Part shown: in pieces, positions 25,062 to 33,755 of the stretch
How the letters are laid out: the number at the start of each line of letters is the position of its first letter
Position numbering within the stretch: position 1 is the first letter of the stretch
Assembly: GCA_018831195.1 (NCBI GenBank)
Contig: JAHJDP010000092.1
Span: 1-46,135 of the forward strand
DNA length: 46,135 bases
Direction of reading: 5' to 3'
DNA from: Candidatus Eisenbacteria bacterium
Lineage (GTDB): Bacteria > Eisenbacteria > RBG-16-71-46 > CAIMUX01 > JAHJDP01
Program-made: the position numbers and the translations under genes
The notes under the pieces: model-generated
What the model saw: only the letters and a program-made list of their open reading frames with translations
Database searches by the model: none
What the model was told of the DNA's origin: nothing

Positions 25062-25488
25062 GCCGGCGTGGATCCACCGCCCTCTCCATCTCCACTTTCA
25101 GCGGGGCGTTATTTACACCCTGCCTTGCTCCGGCCTTCCGCCTCAAGATTCTCGAGACCGCATCCTTCAGCGGCCCGAGATCCGCGGATTTCAGTATATA
25201 GGCGGCCGAGGACCAGGTTGAAAAGTCATTGTGGTGGATTGGATATGCGGTATTGATCACCACCGGCAATTCCGGAATCTCTTCAAGAGCCGTTCGAAGC
25301 ACCTGAATCCCCGAAATGTCAGGTAGTGACAGATCCAGAATGACAAGATCAATGCTGCCCCTTCGAATCAATTGCAGCCCCATTGCCCCCTCCGAGGCCG
25401 TGAGGACATGATATTCCTCATCCTCGAATTCGGCGCTGTAGAGATCCCGCAAGATCTCTTCGTCTTCAATGATGAGGATTGTCGCCAT
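25039..25488 (-). CDS. Single-domain response regulator (CheY-like receiver)
   Basis: This 149-residue receiver protein has no DNA-binding output domain. The acidic pocket is IIEDEE (7-11), the phosphoacceptor is Asp52 in VILDLSLPD, the switch Thr is Thr80 in VVINTAY, and the conserved Lys is Lys100 in YILKS. The start at ATG 25488 follows GGAGG; an earlier in-frame ATG at 25533 lies within the kinase gene. About 30 basic and polar residues follow the receiver fold without a known motif. It lies 22 bases after a histidine kinase on the same strand, so the two are probably cognate. Signal output would be by protein contact. Confidence 0.9.
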   Translation of the reverse strand: MATILIIEDEEILRDLYSAEFEDEEYHVLTASEGAMGLQLIRRGSIDLVILDLSLPDISGIQVLRTALEEIPELPVVINTAYPIHHNDFSTWSSAAYILKSADLGPLKDAVSRILRRKAGARQGVNNAPLKVEMERAVDPRRLDSISRL

Positions 25489-25510
25489 CCGGCCATCCTC
25501 CTCTTTTCCG

Positions 25511-27595
25511 TTATGCGGCTTCCCGGCGATCACGGCCTGAACGCCGGTTGCGGCCGCGCCGGTCCCGATTCAGCGCGATGGGGAATGCCAGGGTAAATAT
25601 CACGCTCCAGGTATCATCCGATCGAACAAGGATCTCTCCACCGTGATCTTTGATAATCTGCTGCGAAATCGCCAATCCCAACCCGTGTCCCTGAGGATGA
25701 CCGGATGTGAAGGGAACGAAGAGCCTTTCCAATATTTCGCCGGCCATTCTTTCACCTGTATTTGCGATTTCGACGAGAACCTTTTCCTCCGACATATAAG
25801 TGTCAAGACGGATCGTGTCCCCTTCTTCTGTGCTTTCACGCGCATTGTTTAGAACATTGACGAGGACTTGTTTAATTCTGTCGGTATCGAGTAAGACTTT
25901 AGGAAGATTCGGTGCATAATTCTCCTCGATAATAATTCCGCTCTCCATGAGGTCGCCGCGTGTCAATTCAAGGGCATCCCGGATGATGTTGTTAAGATCG
26001 ATGACTGTTTTTTGGGATTGAGACACGCGCGACATGTCTAGAAAATCAGACAGCATCCCCTCAAGACGCACAGCCTCTTTAACAATAAGATTCGCTTGGT
26101 CCCGGTTCGTATCTTCGGCAGCAAGAGATTTTGCAATGCGCCGTGCCAAGCCGCCGATCGCCGCCAGCGGGGACCGGACCTCATGGGCAAGCCGCGTGCT
26201 CAACTCCCCCACGGCGACCAGTTTCTCATTTCTTCTAAGCCGATTTTCCGTTTCACGCAGTTTTTCCTCTGAACATCTGATAAAATCCTGCAATTTGGCC
26301 ATGCGAGTCACGAGGGCAAGAAGTGAAGCCTGTGTTCGTATCCATGTTTTGTCCTCGTGTGAAAACTCGGTGCGTCCCTGGGGCAATGTGACTCCAATCA
26401 CACCCAGAATAAAGCCGTGGGCCAATAGGGGCTCCATAACGCAAGGGACTGGTTTTGCTGAGGGATTCCGATCCCCCGCCTCCGCCGCAAGGTCCAGTAT
26501 CGTTCGAGACGCCTCCATGTCGGCCACCTTCTGCGCCGCCGCCTCCAATCCCTCGGCCAGATCTGATGCGTTTTCGGGGGTTTCTTTGCGAAACTCGACG
26601 GCGGTATCAAAACGTTGGCTTTCAGGGTCCATCCTCCAGATGGTGACCCAAGATGCATTGACGGCCTCGGCCACTAGCCGGGCGGCATGACTCAGGATAT
26701 CAGGCAAATTTCCGAGCGTGACAACCCGGCCGATGAGTTCGTGAAAATAATTCAATGACCGGACGGCCGTATCGGTATCAATGGAGATAAGGCTTCTTTC
26801 AAGAGCTGCGGTACCCAGGCCACACCACCATTCCAGACCAGCCCTCTGCTCCGCGCTCGATTCCTCATCTGTGCCAAGATCGATCGCCAGGATACCCAGG
26901 CAGGATTCGAGTCCCTTCATGGGCAAGAAGAGGAAGTGCCCCTCTTTGGGACAGAGCTGGGATGGATTTTCCGAATCAAGATCGGTTTCAAGGTCACAAT
27001 CAAGATCACCGGCAAGATCACCGCTGAGATCACTGTCTAGCTCACTGCCGAGATCCCCGCCAAGATCACCGGGAGAAACAACGCACCCCTTTTGCGTGCT
27101 CAAGACGTGATTCAGAATGAATTGTGGGTTTTCACCCGGAGAGCTCACGCGGAATTCCCGGCCGGGAATTCCATTCCAGCTTCCCGAAAGCCCCTTAGCC
27201 TGGGCCTCGTGGAGCGCGTTCAGGAAAGGATCCCATGAAGCCGCCGACCTCTCTGTTGAATCCTGAGTCTCGTACGGGGAATTGGTTGCGAATGGCCAAT
27301 CGATCTGCCGAAGGTTTTCCCCTTGGAGCCCCATCCAGGCGTGAAGCCTGGTTCCCTCGGGCGAAAGCAAAAAGATCATGGCCTGCTTCATCCCAAACGC
27401 GCCGGACACTTTTGATCCGACAAGACCGGCCAATATGATCCGCCCTATCGATTCTGAATCCCTGGTTTTCCATAGGCCGGTGGATAAAGAAAGAGGCAGC
27501 GGGAGGGACAGCGGCATGGGGGTGTCTTTAGGGGCCTTACCCTTGTTATACTGTTTGTGGTTCTCGCTTTTTTGTATCACGCGAGGGCGAGGCAT
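25511..27595 (-). CDS. Soluble GAF-type sensor histidine kinase
   Basis: This 694-residue kinase has no membrane segments, so it senses a cytoplasmic signal. The N-terminal ~270 residues look like a degenerate GAF domain split by an acidic repeat (residues 176-209, units such as GDL, SDL, TDL). A second GAF domain follows (~280-435), then a coiled coil (EEKLRETENRLRRNEKL), the HisKA phosphoacceptor His471 in LAHEVRSPLAAIGG, and HATPase_c with N box QVLVNVLNNARES and G box GHGLGLAI (637-644). The expected DxGxG loop reads IANTGERM, so it is atypical. The C-terminus is an Arg-rich tail (RDRRGRNRRSGRDRREAA). The start at ATG 27595 has GGAGG eight bases upstream. Confidence 0.9.
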   Translation of the reverse strand: MPRPRVIQKSENHKQYNKGKAPKDTPMPLSLPLPLSLSTGLWKTRDSESIGRIILAGLVGSKVSGAFGMKQAMIFLLSPEGTRLHAWMGLQGENLRQIDWPFATNSPYETQDSTERSAASWDPFLNALHEAQAKGLSGSWNGIPGREFRVSSPGENPQFILNHVLSTQKGCVVSPGDLGGDLGSELDSDLSGDLAGDLDCDLETDLDSENPSQLCPKEGHFLFLPMKGLESCLGILAIDLGTDEESSAEQRAGLEWWCGLGTAALERSLISIDTDTAVRSLNYFHELIGRVVTLGNLPDILSHAARLVAEAVNASWVTIWRMDPESQRFDTAVEFRKETPENASDLAEGLEAAAQKVADMEASRTILDLAAEAGDRNPSAKPVPCVMEPLLAHGFILGVIGVTLPQGRTEFSHEDKTWIRTQASLLALVTRMAKLQDFIRCSEEKLRETENRLRRNEKLVAVGELSTRLAHEVRSPLAAIGGLARRIAKSLAAEDTNRDQANLIVKEAVRLEGMLSDFLDMSRVSQSQKTVIDLNNIIRDALELTRGDLMESGIIIEENYAPNLPKVLLDTDRIKQVLVNVLNNARESTEEGDTIRLDTYMSEEKVLVEIANTGERMAGEILERLFVPFTSGHPQGHGLGLAISQQIIKDHGGEILVRSDDTWSVIFTLAFPIALNRDRRGRNRRSGRDRREAA
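26969..27070 (-). repeat. In-frame acidic repeat (Gly/Ser-Asp-Leu units) in the kinase GAF region
   Basis: About 34 codons encode repeating xDL units (GDL, GDL, SEL, SDL, GDL, GDL, CDL, TDL). The DNA repeats imperfectly, with GATCT/AGATC-like 6-12 base periods. It looks like a slippage-expanded linker. Confidence 0.6.
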
Positions 27596-27717
27596 CTTTT
27601 ATCCTCCCATTGAGATGTGGGATAGTGTGTTGGTATGGCATTTCCCAAGTGACTCCAAAAGGAGAGATCGGAACCATGAACCTTTTGAATTGGGGCGGCA
27701 AACAGGAGAATAAACCG

Positions 27718-28014
27718 ATGGAACAGGACCAGAAAAAAACATCCGTCCAAGTTGACATTGATCCCAAGGAAGCCGAGGGGATCTACTCCAACCTCGTACT
27801 TCTTTCCCACTCACCCTCCGAATTCATTCTGGACTTTGCCCGGGTTCTTCCGGGAACTCGCAAGGCCAAAGTCTACTCGCGCATCATTATGACACCTCAG
27901 AACGCCCACTCGCTTCTCAACGCGTTACAGACCAATATCGAACGCTTTGAAAAGCAGTTCGGGAAGATCCGGGTGTCTGGAACAGATTCTAAGGGAGATA
28001 TCGGCTTTAAATAG
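27718..28014 (+). CDS. DUF3467 family protein
   Basis: This 98-residue protein begins MEQDQKKTSVQVDIDPKEAE. DUF3467 members share the core seen here: GIYSNLVLLSHSPSEFILD, then FARVLPG, a Lys/Arg turn and RIIMTPQNAHSLLNAL, ending in an amphipathic helix (NIERFEKQFG). The start at ATG 27718 has AGGAG nine bases upstream and gives the normal family length; in-frame ATGs at 27676 and 27610 would add an unusual N-terminus. Function is unknown for the family. It faces away from the kinase gene, leaving a shared upstream region of about 120 bases. The aminotransferase gene starts 51 bases later. Confidence 0.85.
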   Translation: MEQDQKKTSVQVDIDPKEAEGIYSNLVLLSHSPSEFILDFARVLPGTRKAKVYSRIIMTPQNAHSLLNALQTNIERFEKQFGKIRVSGTDSKGDIGFK

Positions 28015-28065
28015 ACTCTCTTGAGTTGAAATATCCTCGAACTGCCTGAAGGTAAGGAGGTTGTG

Positions 28066-29271
28066 ATGACGTATCGTGTGAAGGTTTCAGAGAGGGGAAG
28101 TGGCGCGCCATCCTCACCCATTCGTAAACTGGTTCCCTTGGCCGATGGAGCGAAAAGCAAAGGGCGGCACGTCTATCATCTGAATATTGGGCAGCCGGAT
28201 ATCCCCACGCCCGAACCGATGCTTCATGCCGCTCAAGAATATAAAGGTCCTGTTTTGAGCTATGGCCCATCGGGGGGATTGCCTGAGTTCATCAATGCCC
28301 TGGCTGGATATTACGAATCCTGCGCGATTTCGCTGCGGAAAAATCAGATCCTCGCGACCACGGCGGCAAGTGAAGCTCTGCTTTTCGCCCTGGCCGCTGT
28401 CACCGACCCCGGGGATCAGGTCCTCATTCCCGATCCGCTCTATGCGAATTACCTCGGTTTCGCTGCGATTCTCGGTGTAACGGTCACGCCCGCCGTTTGT
28501 TCACCGGAGGATGGTTATAAAATTCCCCCACCGGAAATACTCGACAAACTCTGCGGCCCTCGGTGCAAAGCGATGCTATTGTGCAACCCAGGAAATCCCA
28601 CCGGGCGCGTCACCAGCTCCGATGAACTGCGGGCGATAGGTGATTGGGCCAAAGCGCGAAATATATTTCTAATCGGCGATGAATGCTATCGCGAGTTCTG
28701 TTATGAGGGTTCGGCTCCTCCATCGGTTTTGAATCTTGAGGGATGTGAAGACCTAACGATCATGACCGACTCCATCTCGAAGAGATTTTCAGCCTGTGGG
28801 GCCCGGGTCGGATGCCTTGTCTCCCGTAATGAGGAGGTGATGGCGACGGTGATGAAATTCGCCCAAGCCCGGCTTTGCCCTCCCACCCTGGGACAACTGA
28901 TGGGGATAAAGGCTTTTACTGAGACGCCGCCATCTTACTATCAGAAAATCATCGATACCTATCGCGAAAGGCGTGATTTACTCTGTGAGAAGCTGAGTGA
29001 GATGCCGGGAGTTTCTTACCGGAAACCTGAGGGCGCATTTTACATTATGGCGACATTGCCCGTATCGGACAGTGAGGATTTCACGCGCTGGATGTTGACG
29101 GATTTCCATTTGAATAACAAAACCGTCATGGTCGCGCCCGGCGCAGGCTTTTATGCAACGAAGGGATTGGGCGCCAAGGAAGTCCGCATCGCTTATGTAC
29201 TGGAGTTGGTTCACCTCGAGACAGCGATGAAAGTTCTGGCTGCTGGTCTGAGGGCTTTCTCAGACCGCTGA
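28066..29271 (+). CDS. PLP-dependent class I/II aminotransferase
   Basis: This 401-residue fold-type I aminotransferase belongs to a different subgroup from the one at 996-2177. Visible residues are the substrate loop LNIGQPDIPTPEP (39-51), CNPGNPTG (173-180), the cofactor-pairing Asp in GDECY (Asp205), the Schiff-base Lys239 in SISKRFSACGARVG and Arg374 in VRIAY. The start at ATG 28066 has GGAGG five bases upstream; an adjoining GTG at 28063 is less likely. It converges on the LysR gene with only two bases between the stops. Substrate is unknown; members with this layout act on aspartate, alanine or aromatic amino acids. Confidence 0.88.
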   Translation: MTYRVKVSERGSGAPSSPIRKLVPLADGAKSKGRHVYHLNIGQPDIPTPEPMLHAAQEYKGPVLSYGPSGGLPEFINALAGYYESCAISLRKNQILATTAASEALLFALAAVTDPGDQVLIPDPLYANYLGFAAILGVTVTPAVCSPEDGYKIPPPEILDKLCGPRCKAMLLCNPGNPTGRVTSSDELRAIGDWAKARNIFLIGDECYREFCYEGSAPPSVLNLEGCEDLTIMTDSISKRFSACGARVGCLVSRNEEVMATVMKFAQARLCPPTLGQLMGIKAFTETPPSYYQKIIDTYRERRDLLCEKLSEMPGVSYRKPEGAFYIMATLPVSDSEDFTRWMLTDFHLNNKTVMVAPGAGFYATKGLGAKEVRIAYVLELVHLETAMKVLAAGLRAFSDR

Positions 29272-29273
29272 GA

Positions 29274-30179
29274 CTATCGTCCGGGTTTGACCGAGGACGG
29301 CAAATGAATGGTTAAATGTTCAACCCAGGCGGCGGCGATCTTTGATAGCGGCCGCCAGGTCGGCCATATCAGACCGCTCTGCCTCTCCAGATGCCAGCCT
29401 TGAATCCTGACCCGCCCGAGCAGTCCGCGGCGCAGGTCTTCCTTGACCAGGCTTTCCGGCAGAACGGAAATACCGAGGCCGACCCTGACCAGGCGCTTGA
29501 TCGGTTCGGGGTGTGACATTTCCATTGAGATACGGGGTTGCAGGCCTTGTGCGCGGAATACCGCTTCTATCGTTCGCCGGGTCACAGATTCCGGTTTGTG
29601 CAGGATAAGAGGTTCGTCTACAAGTCGTTCCAGTTTTACTTTCCGTTTGCCGGCCAGAGGATGGCGCGCCGGGGCTACAACGACGAGAGGCTCCCTGTGG
29701 ATCGGTTGAACGATGAGATCCTCCCGGCCCACCGGCATAGTGACCAGCGCCAATTCAACATCCCCTCGAAGGGTTTGTTCAACCAATGTCTGGCTGCCCT
29801 CAACATTGACAATAATTTTGATGGATGAGTGTTTTCTTAGAAAAGATCGGATATGACGAGGCAGCCAATGACTCGCCGGAACATCCGTCGTCCCCATCCT
29901 CAAATGACCCCGCTCCACCGTGCCCCAAATGCGGACTTCTTCTATGGTGCCTTCCATCTCACGCAACCAATCCTCGGTAAGACGAACAAAGCGACGTCCA
30001 ACTTCTGTCAGCTCAACACCGCTTTTTTTTCGATGGAAAAGACGCTGTCCCAGCTCTCTCTCTAAATTCCGCAGCTGCGTGCTGATGGCCGGTTGAGTTC
30101 TGTGCAGCGCCCTGGCGGCGGCTGTGAAGCTTCCCCTACGGCTGACCTCGAGAAAGGTTCGTAATTGTTGGAGCTCCAT
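29274..30179 (-). CDS. LysR-type transcriptional regulator
   Basis: This 301-residue regulator has an N-terminal winged HTH (MELQQLRTFLEVSRRGSFT, then AAARALHRTQPAISTQLRNL), a linker helix and a periplasmic-binding-like co-inducer domain (ALVTMPVGREDL, VVVAPARHPLAG, RLVRVGLGISVLPESLV). It is transcribed divergently from the myo-inositol-1-phosphate synthase gene with a LysR-type palindrome between them. By the usual rule for this family it probably controls that gene and itself. The inducer is unknown. Confidence 0.92.
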   Translation of the reverse strand: MELQQLRTFLEVSRRGSFTAAARALHRTQPAISTQLRNLERELGQRLFHRKKSGVELTEVGRRFVRLTEDWLREMEGTIEEVRIWGTVERGHLRMGTTDVPASHWLPRHIRSFLRKHSSIKIIVNVEGSQTLVEQTLRGDVELALVTMPVGREDLIVQPIHREPLVVVAPARHPLAGKRKVKLERLVDEPLILHKPESVTRRTIEAVFRAQGLQPRISMEMSHPEPIKRLVRVGLGISVLPESLVKEDLRRGLLGRVRIQGWHLERQSGLIWPTWRPLSKIAAAWVEHLTIHLPSSVKPGR

Positions 30180-30509
30180 AGCAACCTCCGCGACAAATTT
30201 CTAAATAGGACGCATAGCACTCTTCAATGCAACTCGCACAGCAACAGAGGGCGCAGCTTGCGCACGCGTTTTTGAGTTCAAATATAACCATAAATTAAAT
30301 TTATGGATACAAGAGAAACTATTATCTTTAAGAAATATGGACACGCATGGCATGCTGTCCGAGATATGACTCCGCATTCATGAGCGGTCCCGACTTTTGT
30401 CCGGCGTGACGATCCCGCCAATGAAAAACCAAGGAGATATCAGCTAACCACTGATATTACTGTGAGTTGCGTTGCCTATGCGGCAGCGGCTCTGGGAGGT
30501 ATCATCAGA
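30180..30509. promoter_or_regulatory. Divergent control region between the LysR gene and inositol-phosphate synthase
   Basis: This 330-base region contains no gene I can support. It holds the LysR-type palindrome at 30288-30306 and a smaller dyad GCGCA-GCT-TGCGC at 30251-30263. AT-rich sequence at 30280-30340 is the likely promoter zone for both genes, but I could not assign a clear -35/-10 pair. Confidence 0.5.
30288..30306. promoter_or_regulatory. Candidate LysR operator
   Basis: CCATAAATT-A-AATTTATGG is a perfect inverted repeat with 9-base arms. Inside it the T-N11-A core typical of LysR-family sites is centred on the dyad. It lies 109 bases upstream of the LysR start and about 200 upstream of the inositol-phosphate synthase start. 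Confidence 0.6.
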
Positions 30510-31817
30510 ATGAGTGTGAAAATCGATGAGCCGAAAGGCAAACTTGGAGTGCTTCTCCCCGGTATGGGGGCTGTGGCCACGACCTTTATGGCCGGTGTTC
30601 TATCCGCCAGAAAGGGTTTGGGGAAGCCGATCGGCTCCCTCACGCAAATGGGAACCATCCGCCTCGGGAAAAGAACTGAGGGCCGGAGCCCTATGATCAA
30701 TGAATTTATCCCCCTTGCCTCAATGGATGACCTCGTTTTCGGAGGATGGGATATCTTCACGGATAATGCTTATGAAGCCGCTCTCAACGCCGGCGTGCTC
30801 AGCAAGGCCGATCTCGACGCCGTTCGCCCGGAATTGGAGGCGATCCAGCCCATGAAGGCCGTCTTCAGCAAGAAGTTTGTCAAGAAGCTCGATGGAACCC
30901 ATATCAAAAAGGGAGATAACTGGTGGGACCTCGCCGGGCAACTGCGTGAAGATATCCGGAACTTTAAAAGTAAGAATGGTCTCGATAGATTGGTGATGGT
31001 CTGGTGTGCTTCAACCGAAATATTCCTGCGCCCAGGGCCGGTTCATCAGACAATTGAGGCCTTCGAGAACGGTCTAAAGAATAATGATCCGGAGATCGCT
31101 CCCAGCATGGTCTACGCCTATGCGGCGATAAAGGAAAGGGTTCCTTTTGCCAACGGCGCCCCCAATCTTTCCGCCGACATTCCCGCACTAATGTCACTCG
31201 CCAGGGAAATGTGTGTTCCCTTGAGTGGAAAGGATTTCAAGACGGGTCAAACATTAATGAAGACGATCCTCGCTCCGGGATTCAAGGCGCGCCTCATCGG
31301 CATTGCCGGCTGGTTCAGCACCAATATCCTGGGCAATCGCGATGGCGAAGTCCTCGATGACCCTGAGAGTTTCAAGACAAAAGAAGAATCGAAGCTTTCT
31401 GTTTTGTCATCGATTCTCCAACCTCACCTTTATCCTCAACTCTACAAGGATCTCTATCACAAAGTTCGGATAAATTATTACCCGCCGCGCGGCGATAACA
31501 AAGAAGGTTGGGATAATATCGATATCTTTGGTTGGATGGGCTACCCTATGCAGATAAAAATCGACTTTCTGTGCAGGGACTCTATCCTCGCGGCGCCGAT
31601 CGTTCTCGATCTGGCTATTTTCATGGATCTCGCCCAGAGAACCGGAATGAAGGGCATTCAGGAATGGCTGAGTTTCTATTTCAAGAGCCCCATGCACGCT
31701 CCGGAGCTGTATCCAGAGCATGATCTCTTTATCCAGCTCATGAAGCTGAAGAACACACTCCGCCATTTGAGAGGTGAAGAGTTGATTACACATTTGGGAT
31801 TGGAGTACTACGACTAA
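30510..31817 (+). CDS. ino1: myo-Inositol-1-phosphate synthase
   Basis: This NAD-dependent enzyme converts glucose-6-phosphate to 1L-myo-inositol-1-phosphate, the first step to inositol lipids or inositol solutes. The 435-residue protein has the N-terminal Rossmann loop GVLLPGMGAVATTF (13-26), then WGWDI-like FGGWDIFTDNAYEAA. The family core follows: GQTLMKTILAPGFK, STNILGNRDGEVL, SFKTKEESKLSVL (with KTKEESK lysines near the active site) and VRINYYPPRGDNKEGWDNID. The start at ATG 30510 has GGGAGG ten bases upstream. A strong terminator follows, so it is probably monocistronic. No inositol monophosphatase or phosphatidylinositol synthase is in the window. Confidence 0.93.
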   Translation: MSVKIDEPKGKLGVLLPGMGAVATTFMAGVLSARKGLGKPIGSLTQMGTIRLGKRTEGRSPMINEFIPLASMDDLVFGGWDIFTDNAYEAALNAGVLSKADLDAVRPELEAIQPMKAVFSKKFVKKLDGTHIKKGDNWWDLAGQLREDIRNFKSKNGLDRLVMVWCASTEIFLRPGPVHQTIEAFENGLKNNDPEIAPSMVYAYAAIKERVPFANGAPNLSADIPALMSLAREMCVPLSGKDFKTGQTLMKTILAPGFKARLIGIAGWFSTNILGNRDGEVLDDPESFKTKEESKLSVLSSILQPHLYPQLYKDLYHKVRINYYPPRGDNKEGWDNIDIFGWMGYPMQIKIDFLCRDSILAAPIVLDLAIFMDLAQRTGMKGIQEWLSFYFKSPMHAPELYPEHDLFIQLMKLKNTLRHLRGEELITHLGLEYYD

Positions 31818-31836
31818 ACAAACACAAATGACTCAC

Positions 31837-31873
31837 AAGAAAGGGCGGCCCTGAAGGGCCGCCCTTTCTTTCT
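31837..31873 (+). terminator. Intrinsic terminator of the inositol-phosphate synthase gene
   Basis: It is a perfect stem of at least 14 bp (arm AGAAAGGGCGGCCC, loop TGAA) 20 bases after the stop codon. The A/T-containing flanks (AAGA... TTTCTTTCT) would let it work in both directions, also ending transcripts from the minus strand. Confidence 0.85.
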
Positions 31874-31932
31874 GGATTGGGATCGATTCGGCTGGATTGA
31901 TGATTCTTCCTGCACTCTTCTGAGAAATGGAT

Positions 31933-32790
31933 CTATTCAACCGTATTCATGAGTTTTCCCACACCCTCTAATTCAATTTCAATCCTATCCCCGGCCTCGA
32001 TGAAGAGCGGGGGATCTCTAAAAACGCCGACACCGGCCGGCGTTCCGGTACTGACGACATCTCCCGGCATGAGGGTCATTTGGTGACTGATATAACTTAA
32101 GAGCTCGCGAATGCCGAAGATCATGTCGGATGTATTGCCATCCTGACGACATTCTCCGTTCACAAAACAACGAAGAGCAAGCCGTTGAGGATCCCCTATC
32201 TCGTCCAAAGTCACAACCCAAGGACCGATCGGTCCAAAGGTGTCAAAACTTTTTCCCCGGAACCACTGCCGGTCACCATATTGGGCCTCCCGTCCGGAGA
32301 CGTCATTCATTACCGTGATGCCGGCGATATATTCGTAGGCCTTTTCCGGGCGCACTTGACAAGCTCTTTTTTGAAGGATAAATGCCATTTCAGCTTCGAC
32401 ATCGGGCTTGCTCTCGCCGGCGGGGAGCCGAATAGGTTCTCCCTGGCCGATAAGGCATGAGGGAGCTTTGGCAAATAGTAATGGCCGCATCGGAGCCTCT
32501 TTTTTCTGTTCTTCGGCGTGATCTCGATAATTGAGCCCGATGGCGATCACCTTTGAGGGAGATGGGACCGGTGGGGCAAGTCTGAGTTTATTCAAGGGGA
32601 TCGGACCGCTCTTCCACATCTTCCGGTGGTATCGCTCGGAAATGTCCGACAATAGATTCTCTTCCAAGATCTTCTTCCATGAGCACGGCCAATCTTCTTC
32701 TTCCTCACAAAGATCTATGATCCCATTACTTTCCTGAAGCAGTACACCAGGCCGGACCTTTCCCCCATGATAGAAACTGAGCCAGCGCAT
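31933..32790 (-). CDS. Fumarylacetoacetate hydrolase-family protein
   Basis: Family members hydrolyse C-C bonds, decarboxylate or tautomerise 2-oxo acids such as oxaloacetate and acylpyruvates. The 285-residue protein starts at ATG 32790 after GGAGGG; the open frame further upstream lies within the acyltransferase gene. Family marks are AIGLNYRDHAEE (83-94), KPDVEAEMAF with metal-ligand Glu132 and Glu134, NDVSGREAQ (Asp163), GKSFDTFGPIGP with Lys180, and GDVVSTGTPAGVG. All metal ligands are present. It is last in a long minus-strand run of housekeeping genes. The substrate is unknown. Confidence 0.9.
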   Translation of the reverse strand: MRWLSFYHGGKVRPGVLLQESNGIIDLCEEEEDWPCSWKKILEENLLSDISERYHRKMWKSGPIPLNKLRLAPPVPSPSKVIAIGLNYRDHAEEQKKEAPMRPLLFAKAPSCLIGQGEPIRLPAGESKPDVEAEMAFILQKRACQVRPEKAYEYIAGITVMNDVSGREAQYGDRQWFRGKSFDTFGPIGPWVVTLDEIGDPQRLALRCFVNGECRQDGNTSDMIFGIRELLSYISHQMTLMPGDVVSTGTPAGVGVFRDPPLFIEAGDRIEIELEGVGKLMNTVE

Positions 32791-32837
32791 TCCTTTCCCT
32801 CCTCCATTGTACCGGCGATTGGCATTCCACTGCCATT

Positions 32838-33755
32838 TTACACGGCGCTTGTCTTCCAACGTCTGTGCATCCAGAACCATTGCTCGGGAAATCTACGGAT
32901 CACTCCCTCTAGATGTCTTATGTACAATCTTGTAATTCTGTCCACGTCCTCATCTTCGGAAAGATCGGGATCCGTTTCGATGGGAGGCTCTATCTCGAGA
33001 ACGAACCTCCCTCCCGGCCGCCGATAGCCATATCCAATAAGAATGCTGGCTCCGGTCCGGCGTGCGAAGAGAATGGGCCCGGTGGCAAACGATGCAGGTC
33101 TGCCCAAGAATTCGAAAAAGCGCCCATCATGCCCGGCATCCTGATCGAGTAAAAAAGCCACACATTCATTGGCCCTGAGGTGTTTGTAAATCAATCGAAC
33201 AGATGGGCCGACCGGAATGATGCCGACGCCGAGACGCCGCCGGTTCTTATTCAGGAATTCATCAACAAGCCGGTTTCTCTGCGATCGAACCAGGAAGTTG
33301 ATCGGATATCCCCGCAAAGCGAAATATCCGCCCAGATATTCCCAGTTACCGAAATGCGCCGACAGCAGAACTCCACCGCTCCCCCTCTCAAGGGCTACAT
33401 CAAAAGCCATCTCACCATGAGCTGTTTGACGCTTTAAGATATCCTCTTTTGAAAAACGGTTAAGAAGTCCAACCTCGATCATCGTCATGGCGAAATTTCT
33501 GTATGCCGAGCGTGCGACACGAAGAATCCAGGCTTGTTCCCTATCAGGAAAAGCACACCGCAGATTCTCTAATGTGACACCTCGCCTGATTCTGATAATC
33601 TCAAAGGCGATGTCACCCCAACGCCGGGCCCACCATAGCGCCACCGCTCTGGGCCCTATAGAAACAGCGCCGATAAAGAGCCGCAGGGCGGCGTACTGCA
33701 TACGGTGCGCAAACGTTATCTTCTGTGAGGAACCGCGCGGGAAAGCCCCTTTCAT
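32838..33755 (-). CDS. LpxL-like lysophospholipid/lipid A acyltransferase
   Basis: Members add a secondary acyl chain to lipid A precursors at the inner membrane. The 305-residue protein starts at ATG 33755, overlapping the dprA stop as ATGA. An N-terminal hydrophobic/basic segment (LRLFIGAVSIGPRAVALWWA) gives membrane association. The catalytic H-x4-E motif is HFGNWE (His134, Glu139). Later conserved patches are ECVAFLLDQDAGHDGRFFEF, ILFARRTGASI and EQWFWMHRRWK. It supports a Gram-negative envelope. Whether it is LpxL, LpxM or a phosphatidylinositol-mannoside-type acyltransferase cannot be told from the sequence alone. Confidence 0.88.
   Translation of the reverse strand: MKGAFPRGSSQKITFAHRMQYAALRLFIGAVSIGPRAVALWWARRWGDIAFEIIRIRRGVTLENLRCAFPDREQAWILRVARSAYRNFAMTMIEVGLLNRFSKEDILKRQTAHGEMAFDVALERGSGGVLLSAHFGNWEYLGGYFALRGYPINFLVRSQRNRLVDEFLNKNRRRLGVGIIPVGPSVRLIYKHLRANECVAFLLDQDAGHDGRFFEFLGRPASFATGPILFARRTGASILIGYGYRRPGGRFVLEIEPPIETDPDLSEDEDVDRITRLYIRHLEGVIRRFPEQWFWMHRRWKTSAV

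Noticed and set aside
26034-26690. 218-codon plus-strand open frame across the histidine kinase
   Set aside because: It is a Ser/Arg/Ala-rich shadow of the kinase frame, with no ribosome-binding site or motif.
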